Position numbers and translations under genes: made by a program. The notes under the pieces were generated by a model, which saw only the letters and a list, made by a program, of their open reading frames with translations, did no database searches and was not told where the DNA came from. From Stenogyne calaminthoides (lineage: Eukaryota > Streptophyta > Magnoliopsida > Lamiales > Lamiaceae), in assembly GCA_037126765.1 (NCBI GenBank), contig JBBCBC010000026.1:12636418-12700417 (forward strand): a stretch of DNA of 64,000 nucleotides, in the 5' to 3' direction. The first letter of the stretch is position 1. Each line of letters starts with the position of its first letter. This document shows positions 46,741-59,620 of this stretch, one piece after another.

Positions 46741-47211
46741 ATTTCCCCCTTTTTGATGATTCCAAAACCTATCTTGTTACAAGCATACTTAACCTATACT
46801 CAGGTTTCAGTTTATTCTATTACAAGATTGGTTTTATTTTCAACAATTTCCCCCATAAATAATGAGTCTCTTAACAATTAATCTCCCAACAATTTCCATA
46901 CAGAGAATCTCATAACAATTTCTTCAGTAATGAATCTCTCAAAGGATTCATCACCAAATACTTAATTTCTCAATCAATTAATCTCAGAGACAATCATTCA
47001 GGCATATCAAAATTAAAAGACATGTAAATAAGATAATGAGATATTATCTTTTGAGCATAAATGATAAGTTTTCATTGATGATAGGTAGACTGTTACAAGT
47101 TACAATGAATCTTATCAAACAAAATCAAAAAGACAAAAAAAATAAAAGATTACATGAATCTTCTGAGTCTCCATCTTCTGAGTCTTCAGTTCAGCTCTTC
47201 AGTTCGGTTCT
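46741..47211 (-). other. Polypurine tract and 3' non-coding region, element E
   Basis: ATTTCCCCCTTTTTGATGAT next to the LTR is the reverse complement of the polypurine tract. Extra copies of this edge follow: CAACAATTTCCCCCAT at about 46842, AATCTCCCAACAATTTCC at about 46881 and TCATAACAATTTC at about 46909. No coding sequence. Confidence 0.85.
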
Positions 47212-50200
47212 TCAGCTCTGCTCTTCCACCTCATCAGCAGGGACTTCTAGGTCGAACATTCCGTAATATCTCTTCTTCAGTGCATCTCTTTCTTTGATGA
47301 TATCCGGATTGTTTCCTGTCAGACCTAATTGAGTGGCGTACTGAGATATTTCCTGAGAAATGGCTTTCTCATTAACACAACCATTCTCCAGCCTGGGAGG
47401 AGGGTACACATATGGACCAGGGGCGGTTATCTGCACCTTTCCTTCATCCGCTAGATTTATCCATCCTTGGAGATATTTTGGATAGAAGGTCAGGAGATAA
47501 TCGATGAAAGCCTCATTTGGATCTGAGCTCTCCCCTCTCCATTCTCTGAGCACATCATAGTAGAACCATAAGGTTCTCTTGATTTCTTCCCACGCATCGT
47601 TGAGCTGGATAGGCATCCACTTGTCAACGTGCGACCATTTCTGTGCTTTTGTGTTCCCTCTCCTCTTGCTTGCGAACCTTTTGAACCCACTCCTTCTTTT
47701 CTGCTCTTCTTCAGCCTTCTTTCTGATCACTGGTACACCAGAAACAGAAGCAGCAGCTTTCTTCGCTTGTTCAATCAGGAGTGTTTTCAGAGCGCTTCTA
47801 GTGTTGAAGACTTTCTTTGGCTCGACTTCAGAATCTTCAGTACCCAATATCAACTTTCTCTGGATTGGCTTAGAAGCCTTTGCTCTTTTGCCCTCAGGCT
47901 CTTCCATCACCACGGCCTTCCTCTTGATGGGCAATTCACCACCAGCCTGGCTTGTCCCAATCCTTCCTCTACCACTCAGTTTCTCAATATCCACTTCCTG
48001 CATTGTTTCCTCAGAAACCTGAGTGTATATTGGCTTCTCCACCTTCTTGAATTTAAGCTTCTCAGTGGCTTCAATCTCCTTCATGGCTTCGGCAAGTATC
48101 TTCTTTTCAGCATTTTTAACAACCTTGCCCTTCAGAGTATGTTCCAATAATTCCCTGAGATCAGCTCTAGGTCTTTCCCCCTTCTTGGAACCATACTCTG
48201 GCAGAAGCCTGGAGAGTGCTGTGTCCATATGATATTGCTCTTTGCTGACACTCCGCACCTCCCCTGCCATCTGATCTTGCTCCTCCTCGAGCCGCCTAAG
48301 GTGGTTCTTCGCCCTGAAGAATTCTTGAGACAAATGTGCAAATTGGCTTGAGAGAGCTTGAACATATCATCATCTTAGCCATGAGCATTGAGCTCATTTC
48401 CTCAACAACGTTCTTCACTAGAATATCATTCCTCTCAACCAACTTTGCTTCAAGAATCTGTGTCTACTCCTGATGCTTTTGCTTCAGCTCTTCATTAAGC
48501 TCAGCCTTGACCCCCTCCATCTTGTTTTCTAGCTTTGCTTCCATGGAGGTCAGCTTTTCTGTCATAGAGCTCTGAAGCAGCATCAGTTCTGAAGAAGTAC
48601 TCAATCCTTCAAACTTCTGAGATTGGTTGGCCAAAACTTCCTCCATCTGAGCAATTTTGTTCAGAATTGGCTCAACCTTCTCCAATTTCTCCATCACCGG
48701 GGTGAGATCAATCTCAGGAGCATTACTGATCTGCTGTGCCTCCTGAGTTGGTTGTTCATCCTGAGTCTCGGTCCCGAACTGAGCTTCGGTTTTGAACTGG
48801 GACTTGGACTTCGGTCTGAGTCTGGGATTCACCCTGAACTTGGGTGTCCACCTGAGCCTCAGTCTGCATATCAGACATTACCGATTTAAAGGTAGGAACT
48901 TCAGTAAACCTGGCATAATTATTAATTGTGCCAAAAGTTACCTGAAGGCTAACTTCGATCGAGGATGTTCGGCGGCGACTTTGATCGAAGATCGGTTGAG
49001 TCTTTCTCCTTCTGAGATTGACTCTCATCATCCCCTTGTTGGTCCCCATCCTGAGATTTGTCAATGGAGCTCGGGGCACCAACTTCAGCAGTTCTCTCAG
49101 CCACCTTCCTCTTCACAAGCTGATCAAAATCTGAGATTTTCATCCGGAGCTTGGTTTTTCTGAACCCTGAGATTTAGTGAGAAAATTTGTCTCCTCGTTC
49201 CACCAGCCTTCCCCTCTGAATGAAGCAATATTAAGCATCTCTGGAAGAGTCTGGTTGAGGATGTAGACCGTTGACCTCAATCCCGAAGAAGATGTCTTGG
49301 AGGTCGGGGAATGAGCTCGGCTTCGGGGTAGCGGTCAAGAATGAACCGTTCCCCCCTTGCTTCGCCATTCGGTCTCTTGACTTCTCCTTTCTTGAGCATC
49401 GGGCTCTCGGGTTGATGGAAGGGTCAATCAACAACTCACTCGGGGAGCTCTTCAAAGTTCATCGGCTCTGAGGCTCGGCGACTTCGAGGTTTGGGCGGGA
49501 AACTCCTTAGTGCGGATATGACTTAGTTAAAGGTCCGGTGGCCCCCTCCTCGATTAGGAATATCTACTTGCTCACGAGAACCGGAGGGGCATATCCTCGG
49601 CGGGAATCGAGCATCATCTTCTGTCCGAGCCGCATATTCTCGGAGGAATCTGAACTTTCTCTGAGGTCTGAGGTCCTTGGAAAATTTCCTGAGAAAATTT
49701 GTCTAAGCTCAGTGAAGTCTCAAGAACCTCAGAGAAGACTTGCTCCTCAGTTTGATCCTGTGCCTTTGAGATAGCCTGAGCCAAAACATGTAATGGCGAT
49801 TTACGGCGGTTTGGCTCTCGGTGAATCTCCTCTCCTCTCTCCTATCCTCATCTTCATCGGTGAGAACCACCATCCTTTTTTCGTTTTGGAGCAAGGGTTT
49901 TCTACTTCTTCAATTTCTCACCCTGCTCCTTCTTGGCTTCCAACAACACCTTCCCCCTGGCTTGTTGGGTTTCCTTTTCAGCAGCCGTAACCGGTGATTC
50001 CACTTTCTTCTCTTTCTTTCCGTTGAAAGTCCTCTTTGCAGCAATCGGCTTGAACATAATTTTGGACTTAGGGAATGGGGTAGAGTTGGCAAAAATATCC
50101 TCCTCCTCTCGGTACATCTCCAAAATGAATGCAATTTTGGTGGCGTGGAGGATTTTGCCTTTGATAGATATTGCCCCATCATCCTCCCTTTTTATGACCT

Positions 50201-50819
50201 TGGCTTGCTCAGTCACCACCTTGATCAGATATTTCAGCCAGTTGAAATCCTTGGTGGGTGAGTCCTCAATCGCCGCCATCATTCGGAGTTTGGGAGTGTT
50301 GATCTGCTCGAAGCTTCCAGATCGACTCATTATGCACTTTCCCACAATATCCATCAATACTCTGTATTTCGGCTGTAGATGTCGTTTGTGCAGAGTTGCC
50401 TCAAACTTAACAGGTTTCTCGGCAACCTTGTCAAGATACTCATGTTCCCGTCCCAACATATACAATGAGGGATCATCTCCCCTATCGCACAACTCAAAAA
50501 TGTCGTTCAAATGCTTAGGGACTATATAGAGCTCTCGAACAAAATCCACATATTTCATTGATTGTTCGAGATGCAAAATAGAAATCTTAGATTCTATACA
50601 ATCTTCCTCATCGATTTCCATATTTGCAACAAACTCTATTACCTCACGGGTGTACTCCGTCTCTGGTCGATTTGCGATGAGGTTCGTTAGTTTCGCCAAT
50701 CTGATTAAGTGGAGCGCTTCTTCTTCGTGCTTGGCATTTGACGTGCTCTCCAGAGACACCACGTATTCGTACCATGGCTTATTCGTCTCGGCTAATCTTT
50801 AGAAAATGGTTGGAGCCAT
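47212..50819 (-). pseudogene. Third gene (large coiled-coil protein), element E
   Basis: Same gene as 25385-28900. ATG at 50819-50817 (MAPTIF), then TAA at about 50801, then an open N-terminal domain of 286 codons (50762-49902: VSLES..., FELCDRGDDPSLYMLGRE, KDFNWLKYLIKVV). The middle, 49900-48900, is frame-broken, and its CAG/CTG sites are mostly altered. The coiled coil is open at 48832-48464. The last 373 codons (48333-47212) are intact, from the coiled-coil end through the KRKAVV...GKRAKASKP patch to HVDKWMPIQLNDAWEEIKR and the terminal EVPADEVEEQS with its stop. Between C, E and A every region of the protein is uninterrupted in at least one copy. Confidence 0.85.
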
Positions 50820-51450
50820 TTTAGATTTTGAAGATTTGAAGATTTAGGGTTTGGGTTTTCTGGGCAAAGGGATTTATTTGCAAAGGATTTTAGGAACGAA
50901 GGGTTTGATAAAGTTTGGCTTGAATGACTTTCAAAGGATTAAATAGCTCGAGATCGTGGGAAATCGTACCGGTTAGGTGAAAAGCAACGGTTAAGATTAA
51001 TCCACGATTAATCGGGTATGCTAAAGGTCGATCCCCAAAAAGTAAGCCGTCATTTTAATCTTCATTGGTGATTAAATGTAACAGAGCATTTAATGACTGT
51101 TGACCTTCTTTAGGAATTTCAAAGATCCCGCCCAAAAACATTCCTCAGGTGTTTTGTATTTATTGCGAATGATTACTGAGTTTCACTTAAGCAATAAATG
51201 AGTCTCATGAGTCATTACTTCTTCAGACTAATTTCCCTCTATCAGTCTTACTGAGTATTGACCTTGATAAAATGTCGATGATGATCTTGAGTCTTGAATA
51301 GGTTCAAGATGCCACTTCTTGATCTTGACCTTCAATAAATCTGAGTTTCACGAGACTCGATTCGAGATTTACATTTTATCCCGAGTTTCTCAGTAGAATT
51401 CTGAGAAAACTTCATGCATCTGAAAATCTTCAATTTTTTCAGATTTTACT
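50820..51450 (-). promoter_or_regulatory. Putative internal promoter of the third gene, element E
   Basis: 631-bp spacer. TATA-like CTATTTAAT (complement of 50938-50946) about 120 bp before the ATG, preceded by CGATTTCCCACGATCTCGAG as in the other copies. ATGAGTCAT is at about 51209. The RNase H stop of the preceding gene is at 51453-51451. Confidence 0.6.
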
Positions 51451-54400
51451 CTATACACCTGGATCCAACATCCCTAATTCAACTGATAGTTCCTGAAATC
51501 TTAATTCAACCAAAGGTTTAGTCAAGATATCTGCTCTCTGCTTATCAGTATGAATTTTCTCCATCCTGATGTCCTTTTTCTCGACATGATCTCTGATGAA
51601 GTGATGTCTGATATCCACATGCTTGCATCTGGTGTGCAATACCGGATTTTGTGAAATAGCAATGGCACTATTATTGTCACAAAATATTGGTACTTCATTG
51701 GCTACAACTTTATAATCCCTTAATTGTTGTCAGGCGAAGAATGCATGCCTGATGAGCTTCCTGCAGACCATGTATTCAAACCGATAATCTTGGTTGTTGC
51801 TTTGAGGTCTATTTTTTGAAAACCAAGATATCAGTTTGCTTCCAAGAAATTGACAAGTTCCTGTAGTGGACTTCCTGTCAATTCTGCAACCTCCATAATC
51901 AGCATCTGAGTAACCAGTTAATTCAAGGTTATCATCAGCTGGATACCATAATCCTCTATTCACTGTGCCCTTAAGATACTTGAAGATCTTTTTTCGCGAC
52001 CTCCATGTGACTAGCCTTTAGATTAGCTTGGTATCTTGCACATATCCCAACAAAGAAATGTTATATTAGGCCTACTTGCGTGAGATAGAGCAATGATCCA
52101 ATGATTCCTCTATAATCGATTATGACTTCTTGATTTGCCTTGAAATCGGGATCCATCTTGTAGTTAGTATTCATAGGAATTCTAAGCGCATTGTAATCGA
52201 CACCATATTTGGCAATCGGATCTCGTGTACTTTGCACGTTGATGAAGATTCCTTCCTTTGATTGTTTTCACTTGAAGACCTAGAAAAGAAATTCATCTCC
52301 CCATCATAGACATCTCAAATTTCCCTTTCATCGATTAATAGAAAACTTTTCACACAACCGATGATTTGGGGATCCAAAAATGATATCATCAACATATATC
52401 CGAACCCGATGAAGATATCTTCCCCATCTTCTATCATGAACGAGTTCTATCAACAGTTCCTTTGACAAAACCATGGTCGAAGAAACCCGAGAAAGAGTAT
52501 CATACCATGCCTCGGTGCTTGTTTAAGACCATACAAAGCTTTTTTTCGAGCACAGAAACTTGGTCATTCTGTTTGAAACCAAGAGGTTGTTCTACATAAA
52601 CCTCTTCTTTAAGCACACCGCTTAAAATGCACTTTTCACATCCATTTGATAGATGTGAACTTCATGTGGGCGACATATGCAAGAAACAATCGATGGCTTC
52701 TAGTCTTGCAACCAACCAAGTGCAAAGGTTTCATCATAATCCAAGCCTTCTTCTTGGGAATAACCTTGTGCAACTAGCCTTGCCTTGTTTCTTACAATGT
52801 AGTTGTTTTCATCTATTTTATTCATAAATACCCATTTGGTTCCAATGACATTGTGCCTTTTAGGTCTATCCACTAGCTCCCATACTTTATTTCTTGAGAA
52901 TTGATTCAAATTTCATCTTGCATAGCGAAGAATCCAATGAGAATCTTGTATAGCTTCACCAATCTCGGTGAGGCTCTTTCTCGATAGGATCTTGTGAGAA
53001 TAGTGCACTCTCACCATGGAACCTTCTTGTTTTGACACCTTCAGGTTAGATCACCCACAATTTGACTTGTAGGATGACTATCTAACCATCTTCTTCTAGA
53101 TGTTCCCCTTCAATAATATCCTCAACATTTGAAATGTTAGGTTCGATTAATTCAATAAACTTCGGGAACAACGAGAAAAGGAGAAAGGGAATCATCTTCC
53201 TCGGGGAAATTCTATTGAACATTGTCGAGACATTTGTTCCCCTTTGGTTGATAGATTCAGAATTTGCCTCACCGTGACCACATCTTCATTGGCATCACAT
53301 ACACGAGTCCGGCGGGTGTCTGTTCAGATTGGTCACCTTTTGGTGTGTTGGCTTTCTCTGAGTCTCACCATCCCGAGTTTCATCCCGAACTTCTTTATCT
53401 GAGTCCGAGTCACTCCAATCATAGAATGTGACCGACTTCTTCTTTTCGTGTTCGATGGATGATTTGTCATTCTTTTTCGGGCTTAATCTGGTGATTCTCT
53501 TGGTCGGGTTCTTCAAGATCATGTTCCTGTTTCTTCCGAACACAAGTAGATTCATAAAAAACAACATGAGGTGTTTCCTCCACAATAAGAGTCCTACAGG
53601 TTGTAAACTCTGAAAAGCTTTTATGACTTGAAATATCCTAAGAATATTCCTTCATCGACTTTTACTATCAAATGTTTTCAATCGATCTTTACCATTATTG
53701 TGTATGAAACACTTGCAACCAAACACACGAAAGAAAGAAACAAGAGGCTTCCTTTCATTCCAAAGCTCATAAGGTGTTTTGCCTTGACTTTTAGTCAGCA
53801 TGGATCTGTTCTGAGAATAGCATGCAGTGTTGATGACTTCATTAAAATCTTTTAGGAATATCGACTTTCAAATTTATCATTGTCCTTGCGAACTTCTTTT
53901 CGTAGTCCTGTTCCTTCTTTCAAAGAACACCATTTTGTTGAGGGGTCCTTGCAGCTGATGTTTCATGAGAAATTCCATTTGCTGCACAATAATCAGATAT
54001 GATATGATTTATAAATTCAGTTCCTTTGTCAGATTTGATTTTGACCACACTCAGATTTTTCTCAATACTGAGCCTTTTCAATTAATTCTGGCGTTTTATC
54101 TTGAGTCTCTTTCTTACTGAGTAAGAATATGACCCAAGTATATCTTGAGTAGTCATCAACTACTACTAGTGTGTATTTCCTGCCATTGGTGTTCACTGGT
54201 GTTATTGGACCAAAAAGATCCATATGCAACAACTGAAGTATTCTTTCAGTAGAAACATCTACTTTGCTTTTAAATGATGCTCTAATTTGTTTTCCTTTTT
54301 GGCACGCATCACAAATATGTTCCTTACTTAACACTTCATTAGGAAACCCTCTCACAAGAGCTAATCTTGCAAGCTTATTCAGGGTTTTGAAATTCAGGTG

Positions 54401-54895
54401 ATTCATTCTTTTATGCCATAACCAACTGGTATCTGTGGAACTTTTTGCAACCAAACATGTATCTTTAGGAGTTGAACTCCAGTCAGCAAGATACACATTT
54501 CCTTTTCTAGTACCAGTCAGTAATACTTTCTGTGAGATGTCATCTTTCACATAACATAAGTTCTTAGAGAACTCAACATTAAAACCCTTATCACAGAATT
54601 GGCTTATTGAAAGCAAGTTATGCTTCAATCCAGATACATATGAAACACCATGGATATTAACTGAGTCGATTTCCAAAGTTCCATATCCTTCAGTCTGTCC
54701 CTTGGAGTTATCTCCAAAAGTGATCTGAGGGCCTCTTTGTTCAACATAGTCACTGAGTATCTTCTTGAATCCTGTCATATGTCTTGAGCATCCACTGTCA
54801 AGATACCATACATCAGGGGCTTTTTCATCTCTACTCATCAGTGCTATGTGATCTTCAATCAACTCAGTGCCCTTGTTTTCCTCCTGAAAAACAGA
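51451..54895 (-). pseudogene. pol: Copia pol, element E (broken in the middle)
   Basis: The first 267 codons are open (54862-54062): protease WYLDSGCSRHMTG with the catalytic DSG intact, GPQITFGDNSKGQTEGYGT, then integrase HKRMNHLN, CDACQKGKQ, MDLFGP (first catalytic Asp at 54220-54218) and VVVDDYSRYTWVIFLLSK. The rest of integrase and most of RT (about 54060-52000) are frame-broken, in a stretch where CAG/CTG sites are altered, but are recognisable: NKVWELVDRPKRHNV, TKWVF, DYDETFA (52909-52700), YVDD at 52396-52385. RNase H is open again (51963-51730: TGYSDADYGGCRIDRKSTTG, catalytic Asp kept; 51639-51451: MEKIHTDKQRADILTKPL to the stop). Frame-continuous with gag across one TGA. Confidence 0.87.
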
Positions 54896-57125
54896 TCAAT
54901 TTTTAGGTACCCAATTTGTGTAGGGTCCTACAAGGTTAGCTATACCTTTCGGAATCCAAATCTTCCTGACAACTCTAATCACTTTAGAGTGGCTGATTTG
55001 TCTTCCATAAACATCTACATACACATTTACTACTCTGGGTGCCTTAGCAGCTTCTTGTGTATGAGTGCTAGCCTTAGCATGAACATGGGCTTTTGATTTT
55101 TTCTTTGGTTCAGGTCTTTTGTTCATTTGCTTTGGCTTCTGTGCAGCTGGTCTGAATCTTTGTTGACTCGGGTTCAGGTAACCTTTACCCTTAGGCAAGT
55201 GGGGTTCAGGTTGCCTATTCTGAAATTTTGGAATTTCAATATACTGAGGACTTGGTCTCTTCAGTTGAGAATGTCTCTGCTGAGTGTTTCTCTTCTGAAG
55301 ATTCCTCTGATGGTTCAGTGTAGATCCTTTCAGGTTTGCATTCTTAGCCTGAGGCTTCGAAGTACTTGCCTGAAATTTTCCAACTGAGTGCTCAGGTTTT
55401 CTAGCCTTCACCTGAGGTTTAGGCTTTCCTACCTGATCATTCAGTTTTACTGGAACCATAGGTCCTTTTCCCTTGTCTACAACCTTGGGCATTTCTTCAG
55501 TTTGAAGTGTAGGTGCCACTGGTTTTACAAAGATTGTCTTCTTGCTACTTGATGCAACATTCAGATGACCTTGTGAGGTTCCCCCTGGAATGTATCCCAA
55601 TCTAGATTTTATAGTGGCAGATCTCTGGTAACTCTGAATTTCATCTATTACTTTAGATGCAGTATTCAATAGAGTTAGCTTCTTCTGCGCACTATCCTCA
55701 CAGTTCTGTAGAGTTTCATGCTTCTCAGAGAGGTCATTGAACTTAGTTCTGATCAGCTGAATCTCTTCAGTGGATTTCTCTAGCTTTTCAGTTAGGGTCA
55801 CTATCAACTTCTCTTTCTCTGAGAGTTGTACTTTCAGAACATCCAGTTCATCAGTAGCTCCCATTAATTGAGAAGTGATTTCAGTATTGCTAGAGTCTTT
55901 CCATTTTAGATTTTTCAACCTTTCGTTTCTTTATTCGCTCTTGAGTTTCATTTAGGAGTTCTTGTAAAACAACATAGTCCTTCATTAGACTCTCAAAAGA
56001 ATCCATCGAGTCAAAATAGATCATTTCTGATTGAACTTGACAACTCTTGTGCTAGTGTAGGAGCAACAACAGAGAAAGAAGAGTTTACCTCCTCAATGGC
56101 CATCAGACATATGTCATCACTTTCACTGTCTGAGAATATTTCATCTGAAGAGCTAGATCCCTCCTCAGAATGTTCTTCTTCTGCAACCATGGCCTTTTTG
56201 CTAGAGAACTTCTTGTCTCTTTTAGCTTGCCTTTCTCTTCTCTCCTTAGCACTTCGGATCTGAGAATCATCTTTGGAAGTGACCTTTCTTTTGGCAATTA
56301 TAGCATCTGTTGGCATCATCATCCTGATCACTTTCTTCTTTGGACTTGGAGTCCTTCCTTTTGGATGAAGATCCCTCAGCTTTCAGGTCCTTCTTCTTCT
56401 CAGTTGATCTGTCCTCAGGTTTCTTCTGGTACCTGTGATTCCTGTAATAGTTTTTGTATTTTCCATATCGACTATTAAGTCTTTCAAACCTACTTGCCAT
56501 CAGTGCTAGCTTATCCTCAAGCTCATCCTGATTTTTAGCAAGGGAGTTCTCGAACTCTCTAGTTTTTTGTGTTTTATCTTTGGCTTTAAAAGGCCACATT
56601 CTTACTAGATGATGAATCATCTTTCTTTGTCGACCCTTTTTTCTTTCTTATCAATTACAAACTCATAGGCTTTTCAAATTTCGAGAGAAGACTTGTTGAT
56701 ATGACATTGAATTAATGTTTTTGGTGTTTTCAATCACCACTGCATGTATATCCCATTTCTTAGAAAGACCTCTAAGAATTTTCAATGCAACTTCTCTTTG
56801 TGGATATTTCTTTCCAAGTGCATTTAGATCATTCATAATACTAGTGAATCTGACTTCCAATTTGTCTATAGATTCACCTTCATCCATTTCAAAACTATCA
56901 AACTTTCCAATTGCAACTGAAAGTTTGTTTTCCTTGATACGATCTGTGCCTTGGCACATTCACAATAGTGTATCCCAAATTTCTTTTGCGATATTCTACA
57001 AAAGAGATCATTCCCATCACACCATCATCAATTGTACTGTATAGTGTGTCTTTAGCTATATAGTCTAGATTGACTAACTTTCTCTCCTCAGGAGTCAGTT
57101 GGTCATCAGACTTAGGAAATTCTGC
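54896..57125 (-). pseudogene. gag: Copia gag, element E (start deleted)
   Basis: The N-terminus is missing: the gene begins at a deletion junction near 57125, within PKSDDQLTPEERKLVNLDYI. Then come the gag domain (about 56959-56663; FDSFEMDEGESIDKLEVRF, LRGLSKKWD), a basic region and the CCHC knuckle CYNCQKKGHFQ (56305 down to about 56270; frame change just after the His, as in A), an acidic segment (EEGSSSSDEIFSDSESDD), a coiled coil and the basic Gln/Lys-rich C-terminus. The last 340 codons are open (55918-54896). It ends TGA at 54898-54896; pol follows in the same frame, and TCTGTTTTTCAG directly after the stop resembles a splice acceptor. Confidence 0.87.
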
Positions 57126-57560
57126 TCTGAGGTCAGCTTGGGTCAGGTTGTCCTGATGATTTGGTCCTGAGAAGCACAAATCGCTCTGAGTCAAAGTCTC
57201 TTGAGACAATGATCTGAAATTTCTTTTCGAAAACCTCGAGATAATCCCAACCCGAGTCCTGAGTTTTTCAGAGATCCCGAGTTGCTTGGATCGAGATAAC
57301 TAACTTCTTGAACCCTCGGAAGAGTAAGTTCGGTTTTGGTAACTATCTGTTCTAGCTACTCGGATGTCTTGAATGGTTGGCCCTTAGTTTATACTCGTTT
57401 TAAGCTTTTGCTGAAAAACCTTCCTTTAATGGAATAGTGATTAGGCTGTGATTCAATTATATGCAACTTCAGTGGATTGATTCCAATTGAAATATAAGTG
57501 AAAATATGCTTTCAAAACTCAGTGATGCAACAGATAAATCAAGCAAAACAAAACAGAAAG
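57126..57560 (-). repeat. Element E 5' LTR, partial
   Basis: Corresponds to 44704-45143 of the 3' LTR. The terminal 76 bp (with the hairpin) are missing at the gag side. The other side is cut by F. Most base differences between the two copies fall at CAG/CTG sites. Confidence 0.9.
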
Positions 57561-59620
57561 TGTTGGTCCCGGTGCAAACGAGTCTTACACGTGTATGGGG
57601 GGGAATACACGTGTTCAGTGTTTTTAAAACTTTTTCTTCTTGAGGTCACTTTGGGTCGATAATCCTCGAAGATTAGGTTATGAGAAGCACGGATCGCTCG
57701 AGTCAAAGTCTCTCGAGGCAAATCTGATCCTCGAGTCGCTTTCGATACCTCGGATAATCCCAACCGAGTCTTGAGTGTCAGAGATCCTGAGTTGCTTGGA
57801 TCGGATAACTAACTTCTTGAATCCTCGAAGAGAGTTCGGTTTGGTAACTATCTCTGTTCTAGCTACTCGATCGTCTTGAAATGGTTGGCCCTTAGATTAT
57901 ACTCGTTTTTAAGCTTTCTTTGAAAAACCTTCCCTTTATGAAATAGTGATTAGGTTGTGATTCACTTATGCAACTTCAATGGATTGATTCCAACCTGAAT
58001 ATCGATGAAAAGTATGCTTTCAAAATCAAGTCAATGCAACAGATAAGCCTGAGATAAGGAAAGCAATAAAGAACACATCAATTATAGTGGTTCAGAGACT
58101 CAAGCTCCTACATCCACTCTCTCTGATCCTCAGAGAAATTCACTAATCACTTCTGAGCTTTCTGACTACCTCGCGTAGTTTACTTACTCAACTCGGCCCT
58201 GAGTTTTCTGACTACTCCAAGTAGTTTACTTACTCAACCCGAACTTGAGCTTTACGACTACCTCCGTAGTTTACTTACTCAAACACAAACAAGCTTTGAC
58301 TACCCCACAGAGCTTACTAACTTCTCCTCTAGAGTTTTTAGACTACTCCACAGCGTAGTTTACTAACTCTTTACAACTCTTCTCACCAACAAACACACTC
58401 CAACTACCTTCTCAAGGGTTTGGGGTTTCTCGGTTGGTTTCCAACTAGGATGAGATATCCTTTACAATGAAGCACAATGCAAAGGGTTAGGATATCTCGA
58501 CTAAGCTTTGGATAAATCTTATCAAGCTAGGCTTAGATTAGTGAGCTCTCTTCAATATAGAAGCACTTGGGAAATTCTAAGTTTTTCGAGTGCTTTAACT
58601 TTTGCAAGAATAAGTTTGAGCTCTTGAGTTGCGTATAAATTTCCCGTAACCTTACAATGTAGAGGGTCACCAGTATTTATAGGCATACACCAAGGTCACT
58701 CTTGAAAACTATCCGTTGGAGAGATAGATTCGTGAGTTTCCTCTTATGGTGTGTGAGAAACGGCTATATTTAGGGTTTGAAACTCCCTAACACATTTTAG
58801 GCAATAGCCTTTCATGTAGCCGGTCTTCATGTAACACGTTTGCAGTCTGGAACTTTTGTACATCTGACATCTTTTTTCAAATGACCATCCTTTGTCGATG
58901 TCGATATGGTACAATGTCGTCTTCCTCTTTTTGACTTTTGTCTCCGATTAAAGGTAGACACCTTCAATCGGCTCTTTTGGTTACAAACTACGAGTTTGAT
59001 ATAACCTTAACAACACTTGACTTAGTTCCTTTTATGCGCATTTGAATGTCTTGGCAAATATCTATTTTCTAAGGAATCGCGATCTTCTCGATGTTGCATC
59101 CTTGGATAGATATATTCGATTACCTCGGAACATTCAGGTTCATCTTGAGCATTGATTACCTTCTTGAGTCTTGATAATTCTTGTGCCTTGATATTCTTGA
59201 TCTTCAATCTTGATCTTGATCTTGCGTCTTGAGTCTTCTTAGTCTTGAGGTCTTGAGTCTTGAGTCTTGAGTCTCTTGGTGACACTGCTTTGAATCTTCG
59301 TCTTTGAGTCTTGATTCCTCGATATTCTCTTGAGTCTTGATATCTCGATTTCTGCGGAGTCTTTCGGATCTTCGATTTCCTCTTTGAGTCTTGAAACTTG
59401 ATTTCATCTTGAAACCGGTTTCTTGAAAACATCTTGAGTTCTTGAGTTTTGAACCTATCCTGAACTATATCTGCCGACTATACATTTTGCGATAACATCC
59501 TCGAATACTCTAAAACCTAATCCTCGACTCAACTATCAAGATCATTCTGAACATGTCATACTCAGGGGTTTTGAGATCTAATCAAAATCATATATCTTTT
59601 ATTAAATTCATCTCCCAACA
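57561..59620 (-). repeat. Element F 3' LTR
   Basis: 2,060 bp, in reverse. Terminal hairpin 57587-57614 (perfect arms), palindromic array 58155-58375, GA-rich tract about 59160-59420. Most CAG/CTG sites are altered. ORFs such as 59022-59432 are the GA-rich repeats read as protein. Confidence 0.93.
57587..57614. repeat. LTR-end hairpin (F, 3' LTR)
   Basis: ACACGTGTAT / ATACACGTGT around GGGGGGGA. Confidence 0.92.

Larger units (their letters stand above)
44628..57560 (-). mobile_element. Copia retrotransposon E (third-gene family), minus strand
   Basis: On the minus strand, reading from high to low coordinates: partial 5' LTR (57560-57126), gag, pol, spacer, third gene, polypurine tract, 3' LTR (46740-44628). 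A deletion has joined the 5' LTR directly to gag, removing the LTR end, primer site and gag start. F is inserted in the rest of the 5' LTR, so the element continues beyond F outside the window. Third-gene ends, protease and integrase start, and gag C-terminus are each open over long stretches. Confidence 0.92.
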
